From: Raphanus sativus
Lineage: Eukaryota > Streptophyta > Magnoliopsida > Brassicales > Brassicaceae
Assembly: GCF_000801105.2 (NCBI RefSeq)
Contig: NC_079512.1
Location: 40,007,848-40,071,847, forward strand
Reading direction: 5' to 3'
Length of the DNA: 64,000 bases
The stretch's first letter is position 1, and every line of letters begins with the position of its first letter. The notes beneath the pieces are model-generated. The model worked only from the letters and a program-made list of their open reading frames with translations, was not told the DNA's origin and searched no databases. The translations under genes and the position numbers were made by a program. Below are positions 57,195-64,000 of the stretch, in pieces.

Positions 57195-60100
57195 ATGTCG
57201 AGTCTCGAGGATATCAAGAACGAGACTGTTGATCTGGTAAAAACTCAATTTTAAATCACCATTATTTTTTTCTTTGCTTCAGTGAGATTATAGATCTGTA
57301 AACTGTGTGGTGATTACATGTTCTGTCTCTCTATGCTTAAATGTTTTTTTCCTGACATGTTCTGTTTTTCTTCCGGATTTTCCAAGGAAAACAACTTTAA
57401 TTTAAAATCTGTGAAATTATTAGGATGATTCAGGACTTAATAATACCTTTTTATATAAACCATAAGCAAAAAGATTACATATTGTTTAACATGGAGAGTT
57501 TGTTCATAAGAGAAAAAAGTAGATCTACGCATGTGAATGGTCATACAAAAAGATAAGAGTATAAAGTTTCGTTTTAGTGGTGGAGCTGGGCTACGTTTCA
57601 ATAAAGTCCAATCTACTACTTGTGCACATGTTTTTGTCTTTTATTTTATTTTTTGTTCTAACTCTACCAGTAGTATAATACTATTATCACTTTTTTTTAA
57701 TTGGCTAGGACAACGAAATCATATAAATTAATTTTTTTTTTTTTTAAAAAGGAGTTTTATGACTACAATTTTCTGTAAACAAAGAAGTTGAGATTCGTTT
57801 TGTTTTTTTTTAAGTTTTTTATGTACCTTTTCCGTGGTACGTTTTAACTTCTCTGTCTTCGAAGCAATCAAAACAACGCATCTTTTGTGCAGACGTAACT
57901 TTGTGAATTTTTTTAATTTTTTGGGGACAACACATGTTCTGTCTTTAACCTTTCGCTGTCACAACGAGCTAGTCAATCTCTGATTATATGAAACTATATA
58001 GGATCTCTTTTAACGATTTACATGATCTGATTAGATCAAAAGGTTGCTCCTTTCTTGAAGATCTAGGACTAATCTTGTTGTCTGATTTACATCTCTGATC
58101 GAATCTTTGCTTTGACTTTACAGGAGAAGATTCCCATCGAGGAAGTCTTCCAACAGCTGAAATGTACCAAGGAAGGTTTAACGACCCAAGAAGGGGAAGA
58201 GAGGATTCAGATCTTTGGCCCCAACAAGCTCGAAGAGAAAAAGGTCTAAACTTTGCCCTGCTTTTCATACATAAAACATTTAGCTGTTGTTCTTGTTGTT
58301 GTTTTGGTTACTGAGTTTGTTGTCAATGAAAACAATTTTACAGGAAAGCAAAATCCTCAAGTTCTTGGGGTTCATGTGGAATCCACTCTCATGGGTGATG
58401 GAAGCTGCTGCGATCATGGCTATTGCTTTGGCTAACGGTGATGGTAGGCCTCCGGATTGGCAGGACTTTGTTGGTATCATCTGTCTTCTTGTCATCAACT
58501 CTACCATCAGTTTCATCGAAGAGAACAATGCTGGTAACGCCGCTGCTGCTCTCATGGCTGGTCTTGCTCCTAAAACCAAGGTTTGTTTTCGTCATAAGAG
58601 AAACACTTTGTGAATCAAAAGTTTCTTCGAGAAGCTAATGTGTATTGTTGTGATGTTTCTCTGTTTTCAGGTTCTTAGAGATGGGAAATGGAGTGAGCAA
58701 GAAGCTGCAATTCTTGTCCCAGGAGACATCGTCAGCATCAAGCTCGGTGACATCATCCCTGCCGATTGTCGTCTTCTTGAAGGTGATCCTTTAAAGGTTG
58801 ACCAGTCTGCTCTTACCGGAGAGTCCCTCCCTGTGACCAGGCACCCTGGACAAGAAGTCTTCTCTGGCTCGACCTGTAAACAAGGAGAGATTGAGGCCAT
58901 TGTCATCGCCACTGGTGTCCACACTTTCTTTGGCAAAGCTGCTCACCTTGTGGACAGCACAAACCAAGTTGGACATTTCCAGAAGGTTCTCACAGCCATT
59001 GGTAACTTCTGTATCTGCTCCATCGCCATCGGTATGGTGATTGAGATCATCGTCATGTACCCTATCCAGCGCAGAAAGTACAGAGATGGTATTGACAATC
59101 TCTTGGTCCTGTTGATCGGTGGTATCCCCATTGCTATGCCCACGGTCTTGTCTGTCACCATGGCTATTGGATCTCACAAGCTTGCTCAGCAAGGTGCCAT
59201 CACCAAGCGTATGACTGCCATTGAGGAGATGGCGGGTATGGATGTCTTGTGCAGTGACAAAACAGGAACGCTGACTCTCAACAAACTGAGTGTTGATAAA
59301 AACTTGGTTGAGGTTTTCTGCAAGGGTGTGGAGAAAGACCAGGTTCTGTTGTTTGCCGCTATGGCTTCAAGAATTGAGAACCAGGATGCCATTGATGCAG
59401 CCATGGTTGGTATGCTTGCTGATCCAAAGGAGGTATATATAATATAACCCTTTCTCGTTTGTATTACATTTTTTTTGTGCAAGGAACAAGTTCTTATGTT
59501 TTTGATTTGGGTTTTTGCAGGCTAGAGCTGGAATCAGGGAGGTTCACTTCCTTCCATTCAACCCTACTGATAAGAGAACTGCTTTGACTTACATAGATTC
59601 AAGTGGTAACTGGCACAGAGTCAGCAAAGGTGCTCCTGAGCAGATCCTAGAACTTGCCAAAGCCAACAGTGACCTTAGCAAGAGAGTGCTCAGCATTATC
59701 GACAAGTATGCAGAGCGTGGTCTCAGGTCCTTGGCTGTTGCTCGTCAGGTACATGTTTTTGCCACTGATATTATTTGTTAGTCTTCTTCTCTGCGTGGAA
59801 ACAAATGCTTTAACTGTTCTCATGTTCATATTTAGGTTGTGCCTGAGAAAACAAAGGAAAGCCCAGGTGGACCATGGGAGTTTGTTGGTTTGTTGCCATT
59901 GTTCGATCCTCCAAGACATGACAGTGCTGAAACCATCAGAAGAGCTTTAAATCTTGGTGTTAATGTCAAGATGATTACTGGTAATAAACAATGCTTACCC
60001 ATCATTCTTGTCTCTTGTTAACCATACACAACTTTTACATCTCCTCCCTTAACATTCTTTTCTATGTGGCTAGGTGACCAACTTGCTATTGGTAAGGAGA

Positions 60101-61830
60101 CTGGTCGCAGACTTGGAATGGGAACAAACATGTACCCATCTTCTGCTCTTCTTGGAAACCACAAGGACGCAAACCTTGCTTCCATCCCCGTTGAGGAGCT
60201 TATCGAAAAGGCTGATGGATTTGCTGGAGTCTTCCCAGGTTAATATCGTTTTGGACTTATTGTTCATTGCAAAGGTCGTTGTGTACTTATGTTTGGTCTA
60301 AGCTTCTTTTGTTTTGGATATATGCAGAGCACAAGTACGAGATCGTCAAGAAGTTGCAGGAGAGGAAGCATATTGTTGGAATGACTGGTGATGGTGTCAA
60401 CGACGCTCCTGCGTTGAAGAAGGCTGATATTGGTATCGCTGTGGATGATGCTACCGATGCTGCTCGTGGTGCTTCAGATATCGTTCTCACTGAGCCAGGA
60501 CTCAGCGTTATCATCAGTGCTGTCCTCACCAGCAGAGCTATTTTCCAGAGGATGAAGAACTACACCATCTATGCAGTCTCGATCACAATCCGTATCGTGC
60601 TTGGTTTCATGCTCATTGCTCTCATATGGGAGTTTGACTTCTCAGCATTCATGGTTCTGATCATTGCCATTCTTAACGATGGTAAGCAACAAACTGACCC
60701 TTTTTTGTATGATAAAACATCTTATTTTATTAACAAGTTACTAACTCTTTATCTTACGTGTGTTGCTGCTATATAGGTACCATCATGACTATCTCAAAGG
60801 ACAGAGTCAAGCCATCTCCCACACCTGATAGCTGGAAACTCAGAGAGATTTTCGCTACTGGAGTTGTGCTTGGAACCTACCAAGCCATCATGAGTGTTAT
60901 TTTCTTCTGGCTTGCACACAAAACCGACTTTTTCTCGGTACTAATATAACCGAGAGCTGTTCATACATTCACTACTTAGTGTTTTAGAGTGTGAACTAAA
61001 CTTTTTACTTTTGGATTCACAGGACAAGTTTGGTGTGAGGTCCATCAGAGACAACAACAATGAGCTAATGGGTGCGGTGTATCTGCAAGTTAGTATCATT
61101 AGTCAGGCTCTCATCTTTGTCACAAGATCAAGGAGTTGGTCCTTTGTTGAACGTCCTGGAGTGTTACTGATGGTTGCTTTTGTCGTTGCACAACTGGTAA
61201 AAGATCATCATATCTCCAAGGGTTTCTTCTTAAACCAAACGTGTTTTTCTTTTTCTTAATTCATTGGATCCTTGAAAAATGCAGGTTGCTACTTTGATTG
61301 CTGTGTACGCCAACTGGGAGTTTGCAAAGGTTAAGGGTATTGGATGGGGATGGGCTGGAGTGATCTGGATATACAGTATTGTAACATACGTCCCTCAGGA
61401 CATTTTCAAGTTTGCCATTAGATACATCTTGAGTGGAAAGGCTTGGCTCAACTTGTTTGAGAACAGGGTTGCTTTGACTAACAAGAAAGATTTTGGAAAA
61501 GAAGAGAGGGAGGCTCAATGGGCAGTTGCTCAGAGAACACTTCACGGTTTGCAGCCAAAAGAACCTGTTAACATCATTCCTGAGCAAGGAGGTTACAGAG
61601 AGTTGTCTGAGATTGCAGAGCAAGCCAAGAAGAGAGCTGAGATCGCTAGGTAAAAATAATCACTCAAAAAGTATTTAAACACTCTTTGATTGGAACTGAA
61701 CGCTAACAGAATGATTTGTATATTTTTAAACAACAGGCTTAGGGAGCTGCACACACTCAAGGGACATGTTGAATCAGTCGTGAAGCTAAAGGGTTTGGAC
61801 ATTGAAACTCCCGGACACTACACTGTCTAA
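57195..61830 (+). CDS. AHA2: Plasma-membrane H+-ATPase, AHA2-like (right copy)
   Basis: Second complete copy of the proton pump, 12 exons: 57195-57236, 58124-58243, 58344-58580, 58671-59432, 59521-59748, 59836-59980, 60074-60238, 60328-60681, 60777-60937, 61023-61196, 61285-61649, 61737-61830 (2847 nt, 948 residues plus stop). Exon lengths are identical to the left copy one by one. The catalytic Asp329 (CSDKTGT), [12 protein letters not shown] and the HYTV end with Thr947 are all present. Differences from the left copy that I saw in exons are synonymous. Introns differ by small indels, for example the first (887 bp) and third. All junctions are GT-AG. It is either a real paralogue or an allele/homoeologue placed in reverse by scaffolding. 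Confidence 0.95.
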
Positions 61831-62436
61831 GTCGCAAGCAAAGAAAAAGAAGATACCAAACATGTGATTTGATCCTTTTTTATCCCACCTTGTTTTTGTT
61901 TTTCTTATTCTTCACCACAATCTTAAGGTTATTGTTTGCATAGGGAGAGAGAGATCTTTGTTTATTTCCATAACTCTTCCCCCATTCCTATTGTTAGTGT
62001 TCTTGTTTCTCTGATATGTAACCAACCTCCTTTAGAAGAATCAAGACATGCTTTTATATTTGGCATTTTACTCAACACTCTCTACTTTGCTCTTATTCTA
62101 CGAGCCTATGTAATATTAATCTTCTTTTTCCTTATATCAAACTCGTAGCCTTCTATTTTCATTTGCTTTACTACGAATAAATACAGTGGACAAGGACAAC
62201 AAAGAAGAGAAGGTTCACCACAATAAAAGTATTTTTAATTTAAAATGGGAAATAGTCATCTATATAAGTGTTTGTTTTGTAATGTTCCCACTGGGTCGAA
62301 AATCAATCCCAACTAAAACATGACATGAGACGAGTTGTCTGGTAGTAGTACGGCTAGAATCTTAAGAGAAGATTTGGATGAGTGTGGTGAGTTGTAGACA
62401 CGTGCATAGATATGGATGATGACTTTAAATCATGAC
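61831..62436. other. 3' UTR and flank of AHA2 (right copy)
   Basis: Very similar to 19165-19774 inverted. A 70-codon open frame is kept in both copies, but this follows from overall DNA similarity. No separate gene inferred. Confidence 0.5.
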
Positions 62437-62446
62437 AGGCATAGTT

Positions 62447-63123
62447 AGGGCTGGGCACGTAATCCGAACCCGAAAAACCGAACCGAATCTGATCCGAAAA
62501 AGTAGCACCGAATCCGAACCGAAATTGATTAAATATCCGAACGGGTTCAAAATTTCGGTATTTAAAGAACCGAAACCGAACCCGATCCGAACCGAAGTAT
62601 TTTGGGTACCCGAATGTATCCGAAATAAATTTATATACTTAAATATATACATTATTTTTATATATAATGTATATTAAAATATTAAAAATATATAAAATAC
62701 CTTTAAGTTTTTCAAAATACTCGAAAAATATATGCAAATAGTCAAAAATAAATGTTTAAAATAGCTAAAGTATACTGAAAATACCAAAAATAGTTAAATA
62801 TCTTTTGATTATTTATCCAAATATTCAAAGAAAACCAATTTATATGTTAAATTAAGGTATTTTGACATATATGTTATGAAAATTTATATGTAATATATTA
62901 TTTTTTTTATAGATTTTGAAAATTTAAAGTATATAATGAATTTTGAAAATTTAAAAATATTTTAAATAGGTTATCCGAACCCGAACCGAACCCGCAAAGA
63001 TCCGAATCGAACCCGAACCGAAATTTATAAATATCTGAATGGGGCTGAAATCTTTGACCCCGAAAACCTAAAACCCGAATGGACTGAACCGAAACCCGAA
63101 TGGGTACCCGAACGCCCAGCCCT
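62447..63123. mobile_element. Mutator-like MITE with CCGAAC-rich ends, right arm only
   Basis: 677 bp between the ends AGGGCTGGGC and GCCCAGCCCT, with flanks AGGCATAGTT (62437-62446) and AGGCGTAGTT (63124-63133), a 10-bp duplication with one mismatch. The left arm has one copy (19165-19174). Both ends are dense in CCGAACCCGAA words around an AT-rich centre. Non-coding. Confidence 0.78.
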
Positions 63124-63133
63124 AGGCGTAGTT

Positions 63134-63721
63134 ACATGATGTCATCCGACTATCCTCTTATCTTAGATAAATTTTCTACCTTTTTTTTTGGTTTTCCATT
63201 TTTTTAGTATTAACTTAATTTATTTACTCAGAAATGGTGTGCTTGTAATTATTGCTGATTGCATATATATGTTTAACAGATTGAAAATAAACAGTAGTTT
63301 TTTTCCCGTTAAAGTTGAAAGTTCACAAATTTTGAATCAACGAGGAAAACTGTAAAACAATGCACGTTAAACACCATATACACATGTTTGCCAGCTTAAA
63401 ATGATTAGAACATTAAAGGCACTAAAATACAGGAACAAAGACAACATAAGGGGATTATACATAGGTACAAACAGTATATTCGGCATTACGACCAACAATA
63501 TCATATTTTTAGATCGATATCCATAAGGATTTTTATTCATTAACGCCCGGTACTATATTTGAGCTCCTAAACCATATTAATTATGAGAAGAAGAATAAAA
63601 CCACTATAATACATATGCTCTCGATCTTATAGAAAACGAGAGATAATAAGACTAGATAGATGAGTTTAGTTGAAGGATAACACACAAAAGCAAACTAAAA
63701 TTACAAAGCTAAACCTTAAAG
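63134..63721. other. Intergenic, 3' side of the second bHLH gene
   Basis: Mirror of 18352-19164 without the Stowaway MITE of the left arm. No gene seen. Confidence 0.55.
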
Positions 63722-64000
63722 TCAAGTAGTATCTTGAACAATCGACTTAAGAGCAATCGTTTGCAACTCAAGACACTTAATATAATTGCCAATCTCACTC
63801 AACATTTCTTCCACATTCATCTCTTCTCCACCTGGCAAAAGCTTCTGCAATTCCCTCAGTTTCTCCTCTGTCTCTCCATCTTCGTCTCCTCCACCTTCTT
63901 TACCGGATCTTTCTTGAATACGAATTCCGTTGCACGAAGAACTGGTAGTGGTTGGATTGTTCGAGGAAGATAGCTTCTGTAGCAAGAAGCGGCTCCATGA
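63722..64000 (-). CDS. bHLH146: bHLH146-like protein, second copy, partial
   Basis: The stop codon is at 63722-63724 and the gene runs off the right edge. The visible 92 C-terminal residues match the left copy (from SWSRFLLQKL to the end) with very few changes, for example SSSCNG for SSSSNG in the linker. The helix-loop-helix segment is intact. The N-terminal half and start codon lie outside the window. Confidence 0.85.
   Translation of the reverse strand, partial: SWSRFLLQKLSSSNNPTTTSSSCNGIRIQERSGKEGGGDEDGETEEKLRELQKLLPGGEEMNVEEMLSEIGNYIKCLELQTIALKSIVQDTT

Larger units (their letters stand above)
43758..64000 (-). repeat. Right arm of the giant inverted duplication
   Basis: Reverse complement of 18073-42365. 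Right-only insertions: 44030-44233, 47384-47590, 48237-49117, 49371-51461, 62447-63123, and four poly(A) micro-insertions (44998, 46267, 52081, 56160). It lacks left sequence of about 33000-36230, but an N gap lies there. The arm runs off the window edge inside the bHLH gene. Confidence 0.93.

Noticed and set aside
1..64000. CRISPR arrays, bacterial operons, phage or listed-agent genes
   Set aside because: Nothing of the kind seen; the window is plant nuclear DNA throughout.

Overview
The window is nuclear DNA from a crucifer (Brassicaceae, most likely Brassica, Raphanus or a close relative). The evidence is three recognisable host genes in the same order as on Arabidopsis thaliana chromosome 4: a class III peroxidase (PRX45/At4g30170-like), a small atypical bHLH (bHLH146/At4g30180-like) and a plasma-membrane proton pump (AHA2/At4g30190-like). 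Introns are short and AT-rich, intergenic DNA is AT-rich, and almost everything else is plant transposable-element debris. Three gaps of about 100 N (35770, 43234, 52578) show this is a scaffold, not one contiguous read-through.

Layout. 1-2.4 kb: intergenic DNA with a CCGAAC-rich element end and a CACTA-type terminus. 2.75-4.4 kb: peroxidase gene, 4 exons. 4.4-11.8 kb: gene-free, with a 1.1-kb fold-back Mutator-like element carrying tRNA-like promoter boxes, a hAT MITE, a Harbinger-like MITE and a Helitron. 11.8-16.3 kb: a complete but decayed Ty1/copia element. 17.9-18.35 kb: the bHLH gene. 19.8-24.4 kb: an AHA2 gene on the minus strand, 12 exons, intact. 24.4-43.2 kb: gene-free and TE-rich.

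From 43.76 kb to the right edge the sequence is the reverse complement of about 18.07-42.37 kb. It contains a second, also intact, AHA2 gene (plus strand, 57.2-61.8 kb) and the C-terminal part of a second bHLH gene running off the edge. The arms of this giant inverted repeat differ by a few percent in non-coding DNA and by about a dozen clean TE insertions split between both arms. The centre of symmetry coincides with an N gap, so it is either a young inverted segmental duplication or two haplotypes/homoeologues joined head to head by scaffolding.

The arms act as empty and filled sites for each other, which fixes the ends and target duplications of many elements (Stowaway, hAT, Mutator-like, Harbinger, Helitron, and a LINE-like retroposon). 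The least expected signal is a recurrent class of tiny insertions across the window. Each is only a poly(A) run of about 6-13 bases plus a few bases of 3' end, flanked by 9-20 bp direct repeats. They look like retropositions truncated almost to the tail, and at least two sets of recurring 3' ends can be seen.
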